This document shows positions 34,274 through 44,552 of a stretch of DNA of 64,000 nucleotides, in pieces. The position numbers and the translations under genes are program-made. Source of the stretch: CADEDH01 sp041394285 (lineage in GTDB: Bacteria; Actinomycetota; Acidimicrobiia; Acidimicrobiales; SZUA-35); the NCBI GenBank assembly GCA_041394285.1, contig JAWKIL010000006.1:186001-250000 (forward strand), written 5' to 3'. The notes below the pieces were generated by a model that saw nothing but the letters and a program-made list of their open reading frames with translations, searched no databases and was not told the DNA's origin. Within the stretch, counting starts at the first letter, position 1; each line of letters begins with the position of its first letter.

Positions 34274-35055
34274 TCAGGATTCGAGGTAGAGCCGGCGGAG
34301 TGTGGAGCGAACGTCGGCGCCGATGCCGATCGAGTCGAGCCAGGGTTCGACGCCGGCCACGCCGCCGATGGTGTCGAGGGCCGCCACCACCCACGCCCGG
34401 TCGGCGGCGGCCATGCGGTCCAGCGTGGCCGCCGGCATGGTCTCCACGAACGGGTAGCGGGTGCCGATGTCGGCCCGGATGTGCTCGTAGGCCTCGGCGC
34501 TGCGCTCGAACTCCACCAGCGCCGTCTCCAGCTCCACCCCCAGGATCAGGTGGATCACCACCCCGAGCAGTCCCGTGCGGTCCTTGCCCGACGTGCAGTG
34601 GAACACCAGCGGCGCCCGCTCCGGCTCGGCGATGATCTCCAGCGCCCCGGCGAACATGGGGCCGGCCCGACCGAGCAGCATCGGCAGGATCAGGGCCATC
34701 GGGTCCTCCGAGGCCATCACCCGGGCCATGGCCGCCTCCCGGGCCGGATCGCCACCCCCGGTGGGCGGGCCGACCGGCGAGGCGACGTGAAACCAGTCGA
34801 CCCCGCTCCCCTCGTGGGCGTAGCGGCCGTTGCGTCCCACCTCGCCCTCGGACCGGATGTCGATGATGGTGCGGATGCCCAGCCCGGCCAGGGTGGCCCG
34901 CCCCGCCTCGGTCAGCGAGTCGAGCGAGGCCGAGCGGTACAGGAGGCCGGGGCGGACGAGGCGCCCGTCAGCGGTCTGCATCCCGCCCACGTCGCGGAAG
35001 TTGTGGGTGCCGTCGATGTCGTGGCTGGCCGGGCGGCCCGAAGCGCCTCCGCCGG

Positions 35056-35059
<4 letters not shown>
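34274..35059 (-). CDS. Tyrosine-protein phosphatase (PTP-like, DSP superfamily)
   Basis: The 261-residue enzyme has the N-terminal GTHNFRDVGGMQTADGR typical of bacterial SIW14/MptpB-like phosphatases, and the P-loop VFHCTSGKDRTG with catalytic Cys and Arg. The HCxxGKDRTG form suggests activity on phosphotyrosine or phosphoinositides, as in M. tuberculosis PtpB. The ATG overlaps the acetoacetyl-CoA synthetase stop by four bases (35056-35059), so translation is coupled. No signal peptide is present, so it acts in the cytosol unless exported by another route. Confidence 0.9.
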
Positions 35060-37041
<1,982 letters not shown>

Positions 37042-37272
37042 GGGCGCCAGGCTAGCGACCGGGGGCCGGCGCCCCGGAACGCGTTTGCCGGGTGTGCCCG
37101 ACGCCGCCTGAAGTGCCGGTTCGGGTGGTGACGGCGACGCTAGCCTGGGCCGATCAGCCGACGACACGCAGCCAGCGCAGGGCGACGAGCAGGCCAACGA
37201 GGGAGCCAGCGTCGCCGGTCGCCCGCGGCCCGCAGGGGCCCCGGGCGCTCCCTCCTGCTGGCCACCCCTCTG

Positions 37273-38421
37273 GTGTCGGCCGTGCTCGCCCTGTTCGCCC
37301 TGGCCGCCGGCAACGACCTGTCGGAGCTCCGGGTCGACGCCGGCGGAACCGGATCCGGGCCCAGCCTCTCCACCACCACCCCCACCACCGCCACCGAGGG
37401 CGGTGGAGTGGGGGTCGAACCTTCAGGCACCGGGACCACGGTGGCTGGCGGCTCCGGCACCGGTAGCGGGGGTGTCCCCGCCGGGGCCGAACCGGGTACG
37501 GGCCAACCCGGCGCGGGCGGCCTGGCTCCCGGCGGTGGGATCGTCACCGCGTCCACCGGAGCGAACGCCGGCGCCGGCCTGCCCGGCTCGTCCACCACTG
37601 CTCCCGGAGCGCTTCCCGGCATCCCGCTCGACACCGGGCTCGGTGCCACCGACACCACGGTCGACGGCTCCGTCGACGCCTCCGTGCCGGGCGGGGTCCA
37701 GCCCGGGGACACGGCGCTCGGCGACGGCACCGGCGGCACCGCCACCACCGTCGCCGGACCGAACGACGGCCCGGCCGGGTCAGGGGCGCCCGGCTCCACC
37801 ACCGCCAGCGGCCAGTCGGCCGGGTCCGGCTCTGGCTCCGGTTCTGGCGAGTCCACCAACACCACCACGGCCGCCACCGGCCGACCCGGCGACGGCTCGC
37901 CGGGCGGTCTGGTCGCCACCGTGCGCCTGATGGCCATCATGATCGCCTTCGGCGCCTCCGCCGCCGGCATGGCCTGGCTGACCGCCTCCCTGGTGCGGGC
38001 CATCCTCACCGGACGCCGCCAGCGGCGGCCCGAAGACGACGAGGACGACGACGACTCGCTCGAGGCGCTGGTGGTGATAGACCCCGCCTCCGCCGGCTGG
38101 ACCCTGGAGCAGCTCCGGCGGCGCCTGGAGGCCGAGCCCGATCCCCGCCTCGCCATCCGGGAGGCCTACTCGGTGGTGGAGTCGGGCTTCGGCATCGGGG
38201 GCGGGCTGGCCCGCCGTCGCACCGAGACGGCTCTGCAGTACCTGGAGCGCACATTGGGCATGATCGAGGGCGGCACCAAGCCGCTGCGGGTGCTGACCGG
38301 GCTGTTCCTCCTCGCCCGGTTCTCCAACCGACCCATGAACGAGGCCATGCGGCGGGCCGCCATCGACGCCGTGGTGGAGCTGCAGGCCCGGTTCCGGGCG
38401 GCCGAGGAGGTGGCGGCGTGA
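37273..38421 (+). CDS. DUF4129-containing membrane protein with Ser/Thr/Gly-rich ectodomain
   Basis: The product of about 382 residues has an N-terminal hydrophobic stretch, then about 180 residues of Gly, Ser, Thr, Pro and Ala that look disordered and extracellular. A transmembrane helix (MAIMIAFGASAAGMAWLTASL, about 218-240) is followed by an acidic linker (EDDEDDDD) and a DUF4129 domain (AIREAYSVVESGFGIGGGL, ALQYLERTLG). DUF4129 is usually found in transglutaminase-like membrane proteins beside MoxR-DUF58 genes. The start is uncertain: the GTG at 37273 has no ribosome binding site, and the open frame upstream encodes a basic segment without a standard start. It begins a six-gene operon. 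Confidence 0.75.
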   Translation: MSAVLALFALAAGNDLSELRVDAGGTGSGPSLSTTTPTTATEGGGVGVEPSGTGTTVAGGSGTGSGGVPAGAEPGTGQPGAGGLAPGGGIVTASTGANAGAGLPGSSTTAPGALPGIPLDTGLGATDTTVDGSVDASVPGGVQPGDTALGDGTGGTATTVAGPNDGPAGSGAPGSTTASGQSAGSGSGSGSGESTNTTTAATGRPGDGSPGGLVATVRLMAIMIAFGASAAGMAWLTASLVRAILTGRRQRRPEDDEDDDDSLEALVVIDPASAGWTLEQLRRRLEAEPDPRLAIREAYSVVESGFGIGGGLARRRTETALQYLERTLGMIEGGTKPLRVLTGLFLLARFSNRPMNEAMRRAAIDAVVELQARFRAAEEVAA

Positions 38422-38927
38422 CGCCGGTGGCGATCGCCGTGGCGGTGGCCGGCGCCGTGGCCCTGGGTGCCGTGATCTGGGTGGTCTACGTCCTGTTCGA
38501 CATCGGCTCCGACGGCCTGGGGGCCGGCCCCTGGTCCCGCCCCGACGTGAACCAGGTGCACAGCCGGCTCCCCGCCGACTTCATCGGCCTGTGGTCGCTG
38601 TTCGGCTCGCGTTCCATCAACGCCCTGGCCGGATCGCGGGAGAGCGCCGTACGGCGCCTCGACCGCCTGGAAGCCCACCTCCGGGGCCTGCCCTACGACG
38701 CCGACGGCGCCCCCGGGTCCACCCCGGTGCCGGCGAACTTCGACGAGGGCTGGCTCGAAGCCCGCCTCGACGAGCTGGAACGCCTGGCCGGGCTCCAACC
38801 GACGGCCGCTCCCACCCCCTACTCTGGAGGACCGGCCCCCGAGCCTGGCCGCGCCGCCGCCCCCAACCGGCCCGGCCCCGGGCAGAGGCCTCCCCCCCAC
38901 CAACCCGCCCGAGGACCGCGCAGATGA
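38418..38927 (+). CDS. Membrane-anchored hypothetical protein in MoxR operon
   Basis: The 169-residue protein starts with one transmembrane helix (residues 4-28). A soluble domain of about 90 residues follows, with conserved-looking FIGLWSLFGSRSINALAGSR and DEGWLEARLDELERLAGL, then a Pro/Gly-rich tail. It overlaps the DUF4129 gene by four bases at the start (GTGA) and the MoxR gene by four bases at the end (ATGA), so all are translationally coupled. The function is unknown; the position suggests a component or adaptor of the MoxR-DUF58 system. Confidence 0.7.
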   Translation: MTPVAIAVAVAGAVALGAVIWVVYVLFDIGSDGLGAGPWSRPDVNQVHSRLPADFIGLWSLFGSRSINALAGSRESAVRRLDRLEAHLRGLPYDADGAPGSTPVPANFDEGWLEARLDELERLAGLQPTAAPTPYSGGPAPEPGRAAAPNRPGPGQRPPPHQPARGPRR

Positions 38928-40003
38928 ACGACCGCAACCTCCCGCGCCCGCCCGGCACGGGTCCCCTCTCCACCGGCTCCGCGCGCGGTGGCCAGCCCCA
39001 ACCCACCCGGGCCTCGGCGGAGACCCAGACCGAACAGTTCTCGGTGGACACGGTGGTGCGGTGGAGCCAGGCCGTCATCCGGGAGCTGGAGCGGGCCGTG
39101 CTGGGCAAGCGGGAGGTCCTGCACCTCGTGCTCACGGGGGTGTTGGCCGACGGCCACATCCTGCTGGAGGACGTACCGGGCCTGGCCAAGACGCTGATCG
39201 CCCGCTCCATCGCCACCGTCACCGGCCTCGACTTCTCCCGGGTGCAGTTCACCCCCGACCTGGTGCCGGGCGATATCACGGGCTCGACGGTGCTCGACCT
39301 CCAGACCCGCCAGCCGCTGTTCCGCCCCGGTCCGATCTTCGCCAACCTGGTGTTGGGCGACGAGATCAACCGGGCCCCTCCCAAGACCCAGGCGGCCCTG
39401 CTGGAAGCCATGGAGGAGCGCCAGGTCACGATCGACGGGGTCAGCCGGCCCCTCCCCGGCCCCTTCCTGGTGATCGCCACCCAGAACCCGATCGAGTCCG
39501 CCGGCACCTATCCCCTGCCCGAGGCCCAGCTCGACCGCTTCCTGCTGAAGTTCGGCATCGGCTATCCCAGCGTCGAGCAGGAGTCCGAGATGCTGGTGCG
39601 CCGGGCCGAGCGCCAGCAGGAGCAGGTGGCGCTGAACCCGGTGGCCGACCGCACGGTGCTGGGCCGGCTCCAGAAGGTGGTGGAAGCCATCTACGTGGAC
39701 CCGGCGGTGGCCAACTACATGGTGCGCCTGGTCGACGCCACCCGGCAGTCGGCCCGCACCCAGTCGGGTGCCTCGCCCCGGGGCTCGCTGGCCCTGCTCA
39801 AGGCGACCCGGGCCTGGGCCGCCATGTCGGGCCGGGATTTCGTGACCCCCGAGGACGTCCAGGTGGTGGCGGCCCCGGCGCTGGCCCACCGCCTCATGCT
39901 GCGGCCCGACGAATGGCTGCGCGGCGTGACCGCCGAACAGGTGGTGGGCGAGTGCCTGGCCCAGACGCCGCTGCCCCGGGCGGTGGAGGAACGGGTCGGG
40001 TGA
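38924..40003 (+). CDS. MoxR family AAA+ ATPase
   Basis: The 359-residue protein has a disordered N-terminal tail of about 40 residues. The MoxR ATPase follows, with a P-loop variant LLEDVPGLAKTL, Walker B LVLGDEINRAPPKTQAALLEAMEE, sensor 1 ATQNPIESAGTYPLPEAQLD and a C-terminal lid with ASPRGSLALLKATRAWA. MoxR proteins act as chaperones that assemble or activate metal-dependent or membrane complexes together with DUF58/VWA partners. The start is the ATG overlapping the previous stop; the stop overlaps the DUF58 start (GTGA). Confidence 0.93.
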   Translation: MNDRNLPRPPGTGPLSTGSARGGQPQPTRASAETQTEQFSVDTVVRWSQAVIRELERAVLGKREVLHLVLTGVLADGHILLEDVPGLAKTLIARSIATVTGLDFSRVQFTPDLVPGDITGSTVLDLQTRQPLFRPGPIFANLVLGDEINRAPPKTQAALLEAMEERQVTIDGVSRPLPGPFLVIATQNPIESAGTYPLPEAQLDRFLLKFGIGYPSVEQESEMLVRRAERQQEQVALNPVADRTVLGRLQKVVEAIYVDPAVANYMVRLVDATRQSARTQSGASPRGSLALLKATRAWAAMSGRDFVTPEDVQVVAAPALAHRLMLRPDEWLRGVTAEQVVGECLAQTPLPRAVEERVG

Positions 40004-41451
40004 GCACGGCGGTCCGGGTGAGCGCAGCGGAGCCGTCCGCCGATCTCGACCTGGGAGACCTCGACGGCCTCGACGCCTTCGGGCCCGATGGGGCGCTGGC
40101 CGCCCCGGCCCGGGCCCATCAGCTCGAGTCGCCGGTGGAGCTGAGCCCCGGCGCCCGGGTCAACACCCCCACCCCGTTGTTCTTCGCCAACGGTCTCCTG
40201 GCCCTCTGCGCCCTGGCCGCCGCCCTCGTACTGCAACGCCCGGAGCTGCTGGCCCTCGGCACCCCGGCCCTCGTGCTGTTGACGGTGGGCCTGCTCGACG
40301 GCGGCTACCCCTCGCTGACCGTGCGGGCGGCCATGGACACGCCCCGGGCGCTGGAGGGCGACGACACCCGCCTCCGGGTGACCCTCATGGCCGACGTCGA
40401 CGTCGGGCTGGCCGAGTTGGAGATGGGCCTGGCCCCGGCGTTCCTGGCCAAGGGCGCCCAGCGCCACGTGGTGGCGGTACGGCGGGGGCGGCCCCGCACC
40501 GTGGAGCTCCATCTCGTCCCGCTGAACTGGGGGGTGCTGGAGCTGCCGACCTTCACCATCCGCACCCGGCGGAGCTCGGGCCTGTTCGCCTCCAGCGTGC
40601 AGTACCGCTGCATCAGCACCCTGCGGGTCCACATCAACGAGGAGCCGGCCCGCACCCCGCTGGAGCCCACCTCGTTCCGCCGGGTGGTGGGCAGCCACCT
40701 GGCCACCGAGCGGGGGGAGGGCTGCGAGATAGCCGACATCCGTCCCTACCAACCCGGAGACCGGCTGCAGACGATCAACTGGCGGATCTCGGCCCGCTTC
40801 GACGAGCCGTGGGTGACGCTGCGCCACCCCGACCGCTCCACCACGGTGGTGCTGGTCCTCGACGCCCACGCCAACTACGCCAGCGACGGCCAGGACACCC
40901 TGCGCCGCTCGGTGCGGGCCGCCATGGGCCTGGCCCGGCTCCACCTCAACGCCCAGGACCAGGTGGGGCTCCTGCTCACCGGCCAGGGTCGGCGCTGGAT
41001 CCGCCCCCAGCTCGGGATCAGCCACTTCGCCACGATCGCCGACGCCCTGCTCGACCTGTCGACCAACGACTGGGCCGAGCACCAGCACCGCCGCGAGCGG
41101 CTCGACCGCCTCGTCCCGGTCGACGCGGTGGTGATCGCCATCTCTCCCCTGCTCAACGACACCTTCGGCCACCTGCTCGAGCCGCTCCTGGCCCGGGGCC
41201 AGCAGGTGAACGTGATCGAGCCCCGCTACGAGCTGCCGTCGGGCCTCCAGGTCCGGTCACGCGACGACAACGGCGACCCCACGATCGCCCGGCGCGTCTT
41301 CGAGCTGGAGCAACATCTCCGGCGCCGGGCCCTGGCCGACCTGGGGGCCGCCGTGTCGCCCTGGGTCGACGGCGAGCCGATCGAGTCCACCCTGTTCCGG
41401 TCCCGCCAGGCCCACCGGGGCCGGGCCGTTCCCCTGCGGGTGCGCCGATGA
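40000..41451 (+). CDS. DUF58 domain protein
   Basis: The 483-residue protein has two adjacent hydrophobic segments near residues 60-100 that should anchor it in the membrane. A beta-rich region follows, and then the DUF58 motif EIADIRPYQPGDRLQTINW at about 245-263. The remaining VWA-like domain begins VVLVLDAHANYASDGQDTL. DUF58 proteins pair with MoxR ATPases. The GTG start overlaps the MoxR stop, and the stop overlaps the next gene's ATG. Confidence 0.9.
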   Translation: MSTAVRVSAAEPSADLDLGDLDGLDAFGPDGALAAPARAHQLESPVELSPGARVNTPTPLFFANGLLALCALAAALVLQRPELLALGTPALVLLTVGLLDGGYPSLTVRAAMDTPRALEGDDTRLRVTLMADVDVGLAELEMGLAPAFLAKGAQRHVVAVRRGRPRTVELHLVPLNWGVLELPTFTIRTRRSSGLFASSVQYRCISTLRVHINEEPARTPLEPTSFRRVVGSHLATERGEGCEIADIRPYQPGDRLQTINWRISARFDEPWVTLRHPDRSTTVVLVLDAHANYASDGQDTLRRSVRAAMGLARLHLNAQDQVGLLLTGQGRRWIRPQLGISHFATIADALLDLSTNDWAEHQHRRERLDRLVPVDAVVIAISPLLNDTFGHLLEPLLARGQQVNVIEPRYELPSGLQVRSRDDNGDPTIARRVFELEQHLRRRALADLGAAVSPWVDGEPIESTLFRSRQAHRGRAVPLRVRR

Positions 41452-41990
41452 TCGATCTGGCCCGCCGGGCCGCGGTGCTGGCCATCTGGGTGGCGGGCGC
41501 CGGCGTGTTCGCCGCCATGGCCCTGGCCGGGCTGTCGGTGCTGGTACCGGTGGCGCTGCTGGGGGCGATCGCCTTCGCCGTCGGCGTCTGGTACGGGTTG
41601 GGGTTCCTCACCGCTCTCGGCCTGTGCGCCGTCGCCGTGCCCGCCGCCATGGCCACGCCCCGCACCGTGGCCGGCTACGCCGCCGTCATCGGGATGGGTG
41701 TGGCGGCGAGCCTGGCCCTGCTGGCGGCCGACGCCTCCTGGTGGCTGCGCCGTGACCCGCAGGTCGATCCGGCGGTGGCCCGGAGCCTGATCCGGACGTA
41801 CCTGCCGGTGTGGGCCGTGGCCGCCCTGCTGGGAGCGGGGGCGATGGCGCTGGGACACGAGGGGCCGAGCTCGATCTGGATGCTGCCGGCCGCCATCGCG
41901 GTGGCTGCGGGGCTGGTGGGGGCGGCGGCCGCCGTGACCCGGGGGCGCCACCGTCGCCACGATCCCCTGTCCGACATCCGCCGGGGCTGA
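41448..41990 (+). CDS. Polytopic membrane protein in MoxR operon
   Basis: The 180-residue protein is mostly hydrophobic, with about five membrane helices. Its C-terminal tail is basic (TRGRHRRHDPLSDIRRG) and should lie in the cytoplasm. No family is recognised. The ATG overlaps the DUF58 stop (ATGA), so it is made together with DUF58 and probably belongs to the same complex at the membrane. The next gene begins six bases downstream. Confidence 0.75.
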   Translation: MIDLARRAAVLAIWVAGAGVFAAMALAGLSVLVPVALLGAIAFAVGVWYGLGFLTALGLCAVAVPAAMATPRTVAGYAAVIGMGVAASLALLAADASWWLRRDPQVDPAVARSLIRTYLPVWAVAALLGAGAMALGHEGPSSIWMLPAAIAVAAGLVGAAAAVTRGRHRRHDPLSDIRRG

Positions 41991-41996
41991 CCAGCG

Positions 41997-42458
41997 ATGT
42001 CGCCCACCGGACCTCGGTCACCCGGGCCACCGTCACCCGGCTCGCCCCCGCCCGGCTGGTACCCGGTACCGGGCGGAGCGATGCGCTGGTGGGACGGTAC
42101 GGCCTGGACCGGGCACATCACGCCCGTGCCGCCCCGCCCGCCGGGCGACGAGAACTCGCTGGCCATGCTCTGCCACCTCGGCGGGGCCTTCGCCAGCATC
42201 CTGGTGCCGATCGTCATCTACGCCACGAAGAAGGACCAGTCGCCGTTCATCCGCCACCACGCGGTGGAGGCCATCAACTTCCACCTGACCTACCTGATCG
42301 CCGTGGTGATCAGCCTGATCCTGTTGATCGTGCTGATCGGACTCCTCCTGCTGCTGGTGTCGGTGGGAGTGTTCCTGGTGCTGACGATCGTGGCCAGCGT
42401 GGCCGCCTACCGGGGCGAGTGGTACCGCTACCCCCTGTCGATCCGCTTCATCCGGTAG
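41997..42458 (+). CDS. DUF2510 plus DUF4870 membrane protein
   Basis: The 153-residue protein has a Pro-rich start with a partial DUF2510 motif (PPGWYPVPGGAMRWWDGTAW, about residues 18-37). A DUF4870 domain follows: AMLCHLGGAFASILVPIVIY, SPFIRHHAVEAINFHLTYL and three membrane helices. DUF4870 is related to Tic20-type membrane proteins of unknown function. It closes the MoxR-DUF58 operon. A short 23-base gap separates it from the convergent nagA gene. Confidence 0.88.
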   Translation: MSPTGPRSPGPPSPGSPPPGWYPVPGGAMRWWDGTAWTGHITPVPPRPPGDENSLAMLCHLGGAFASILVPIVIYATKKDQSPFIRHHAVEAINFHLTYLIAVVISLILLIVLIGLLLLLVSVGVFLVLTIVASVAAYRGEWYRYPLSIRFIR

Positions 42459-42480
42459 CCCAGCGGGGGCACCGAGGAAT

Positions 42481-43614
42481 CTAGACCCGGCGGGCGGCCC
42501 GGCGGTCGAAGACGAGCTGGCCGGCCACGAAGGTGAGGACCACGCGGTCGGAGGCGTCGAGGGCCACCAGATCGGCCCGGCGGCCGAGCTCGATGCGGCC
42601 CCGGTCGGTGAGCCCAAGACATTGGGCCGGCACCTCGGTGGCGGCGGCCACGGCAGCGGCCAGGGAACACCCGGTGAAGGCCATGAGGTTCCGCACTGCG
42701 GCGTCGAGGCCGATGGCGGAACCGGCCAGTGTCCCGTCGAACAGGCGGACGGCGTCGCCGGTGGCGTCGGCCGCCTGGGTTCCCATCACGGCCACCGCAT
42801 CGCTGGTGAGGATCAGGCGGCCCTCGGCCAGGCGCCAGGCCAGGGCCACCATGTCGGGGGACACGTGGACGCCGTCGGCGATGAGGCCGATGTAACTCGG
42901 CTCCAGCAGGAACCCGGCGGCCGCCCCCGGGTTGCGGTGGTTGAGGCCCGACATGGCGTTGAACAGGTGGGTGCCCATGGTGGCCCCGGCCGCCAGCGCG
43001 GACCGGATCTGGTCCACCGTGGCCTCGGTGTGGCCGCACGACACCACCACCCCCCGCTCGGTGAGGACCCGGATCAGCTCGGGGGCGCCCCGCAACTCGG
43101 GGGCCATGGTCACCAGGCGCACCCCGTCGGCCGGGGTGTAGTCGGCCGGAGCTTCGGGCGGGACCGGCTGGAGCAGCTCGCGGGAATGGGCCCCGTGCCG
43201 GGACGGCGCCAGCCACGGCCCCTCGAAGTGCCAGCCCAGGGCGTCGGCTCCCATGTAGTCGGCCCGGGCCGGGGGCCCGGCCCGCCAGATGCTGAGCGCC
43301 TCCCGGCGCCGGGCGAAGCCGTTCGTGGTCAGTGTGGGCAGGAAGGTGGTGACCCCCGCCTCGGTGAGCCGCCGGGCCAGCGCCCACAAGGTTGCCGGCT
43401 CCCGCTGGAGGTCGTGGCCCCAGCCACCGTTCACCTGGAGCTCGATGAAGCCGGGCACGATGCGCAGCCCGGACGCGTCGAGCACGGCGCCCCGGCCGTC
43501 GCTGCCGTCGGAGATGACGCCGTCCACCACGCTGAGATCGAACTCCTGCCACCCGGCCGGGGTCAGGATGTCGGCGCCGCAGATCAGATATGAGCTCGGG
43601 CTCGGTTCCGCCAA
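42481..43614 (-). CDS. nagA: N-acetylglucosamine-6-phosphate deacetylase
   Basis: The 377-residue amidohydrolase removes acetate from GlcNAc-6-P during cell-wall or chitin sugar recycling. It carries the metal-site sequences WHFEGPWLAPSRHGAH (Glu ligand), VSCGHTEATVDQ and THLFNAMSGLNHRNPG (His ligands). The substrate loop is GLIADGVHVSPDM, and the catalytic Asp is in ILTSDAVAVMG. The length is normal. No nagB or PTS gene is adjacent. The 245 bases upstream hold a repeat and hairpin cluster (43779-43854). Confidence 0.92.
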   Translation of the reverse strand: MAEPSPSSYLICGADILTPAGWQEFDLSVVDGVISDGSDGRGAVLDASGLRIVPGFIELQVNGGWGHDLQREPATLWALARRLTEAGVTTFLPTLTTNGFARRREALSIWRAGPPARADYMGADALGWHFEGPWLAPSRHGAHSRELLQPVPPEAPADYTPADGVRLVTMAPELRGAPELIRVLTERGVVVSCGHTEATVDQIRSALAAGATMGTHLFNAMSGLNHRNPGAAAGFLLEPSYIGLIADGVHVSPDMVALAWRLAEGRLILTSDAVAVMGTQAADATGDAVRLFDGTLAGSAIGLDAAVRNLMAFTGCSLAAAVAAATEVPAQCLGLTDRGRIELGRRADLVALDASDRVVLTFVAGQLVFDRRAARRV

Positions 43615-43778
43615 CCGACCGCTCCCCGGGCTAGCCGCAGGGCCGGGCCGACCCGGCTGCGGCGGGGTGCAACCGGTCGGGGGCCAGGGGTCGACGGCAG
43701 AGGGGCGCGATCACGCCGTAGATGTTGCCACAGATTCTTGTGATTCGGATGACCCGTTCGGAGGTGTCGATCAACCGG

Positions 43779-43854
43779 ACGTGCGGTGTTCGCCGCAGGC
43801 GAACCCGAGGAACCCGAAGGGTTCACGTGCGGTGTTCGCCGCAGGCGAACCCGA
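43779..43854. repeat. 30-bp direct repeat with hairpins
   Basis: The 30-base sequence at 43779-43808 is repeated exactly at 43825-43854. Each copy holds the hairpin GTTCGCC-GCA-GGCGAAC (43788-43804 and 43834-43850). Between them lies GAACCC-GAA-GGGTTC (43810-43824), similar to the hairpin after aceE. The cluster sits just past the stop of the DsbA-like gene on the minus strand and may terminate it. The remaining 170 bases up to nagA (from 43615) show no supported gene. Confidence 0.8.
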
Positions 43855-43859
43855 AGGAT

Positions 43860-44552
43860 TCACGCCAATTCCAGAGTGCGCTCCAACACTTTGAGGAACA
43901 GCTCGGGCTCCTGGGCCCCGGGCACGGCCAGGCGGCCGTCGAAGACGTAGGTGGGAACGCTGGTGATGCCGTTGTCGAGGGCGAACTCCAGGTCGTCGGC
44001 CACGTGCTGGCGGCCCATCGAGCCGTCGAGCCAGCGCCGGACCTCGTCGCCGTCGAGGCCCACCTCGACCGCCAGGTCCACCAGCACGTCGGGATCGCCG
44101 ATGGCCAGGCCGTCGGTGAAGTAGGCGGCCAGCAGCCGCTCCTTCATGGCGTCCTGTACGCCCCGCTCCTCGGCCAGGGCCAGGAGCTGGTGGGCCAGCA
44201 GGGTGTTGGCCCGCAGGGCGCGGTCCATCCGAAACTCCAGGCCCTCCTTGGCCGCCTCGCCCGACACCCGCTCGATGATCTGCTCGGCTGCCTCCGGCCC
44301 ACCGAACTTGCGGGCGTACGCTTCCTTCACCGGCTGCGACACACCGGCCGGGGCCGTGGGATCGAGCTGGAAGGCCCGGAACCGGACGTCGACGCCGACC
44401 GCGGGGTGGGCCGCCCGGAAGGCGTCGAGCGCCTTTTCGAAGCGACGCTTGCCGATGTAGCACCAGGGGCACACCACGTCGGAGAAGATCTCCACCGTGA
44501 TCGCCTTGCCTGCCTGGTCGTCCTCCGGCGGGGTGGTGTTGTCGCTGGTCAT
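43860..44552 (-). CDS. DsbA family thioredoxin-fold protein (FrnE-like)
   Basis: The 230-residue cytosolic protein has the DsbA active site DVVCPWCYIGKRRFEKAL, a large helical insertion (GGPEAAEQIIERVSGEA to ERLLAAYFTDGLAIGD) and a C-terminal GITSVPTYVFDGRLAVPGAQ with the cis-Pro loop. This is the FrnE subtype, which lacks a signal peptide and may act as an oxidoreductase or isomerase on cytosolic or metabolic targets. Its ATG overlaps the acyl-CoA ligase stop by four bases, so both are translated together. Confidence 0.93.
   Translation of the reverse strand: MTSDNTTPPEDDQAGKAITVEIFSDVVCPWCYIGKRRFEKALDAFRAAHPAVGVDVRFRAFQLDPTAPAGVSQPVKEAYARKFGGPEAAEQIIERVSGEAAKEGLEFRMDRALRANTLLAHQLLALAEERGVQDAMKERLLAAYFTDGLAIGDPDVLVDLAVEVGLDGDEVRRWLDGSMGRQHVADDLEFALDNGITSVPTYVFDGRLAVPGAQEPELFLKVLERTLELA

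Noticed and set aside
43584..43826. 80-codon minus-strand frame upstream of nagA
   Set aside because: It runs through the hairpin repeats and into the nagA start, has no ribosome binding site and is Arg/Pro-rich.
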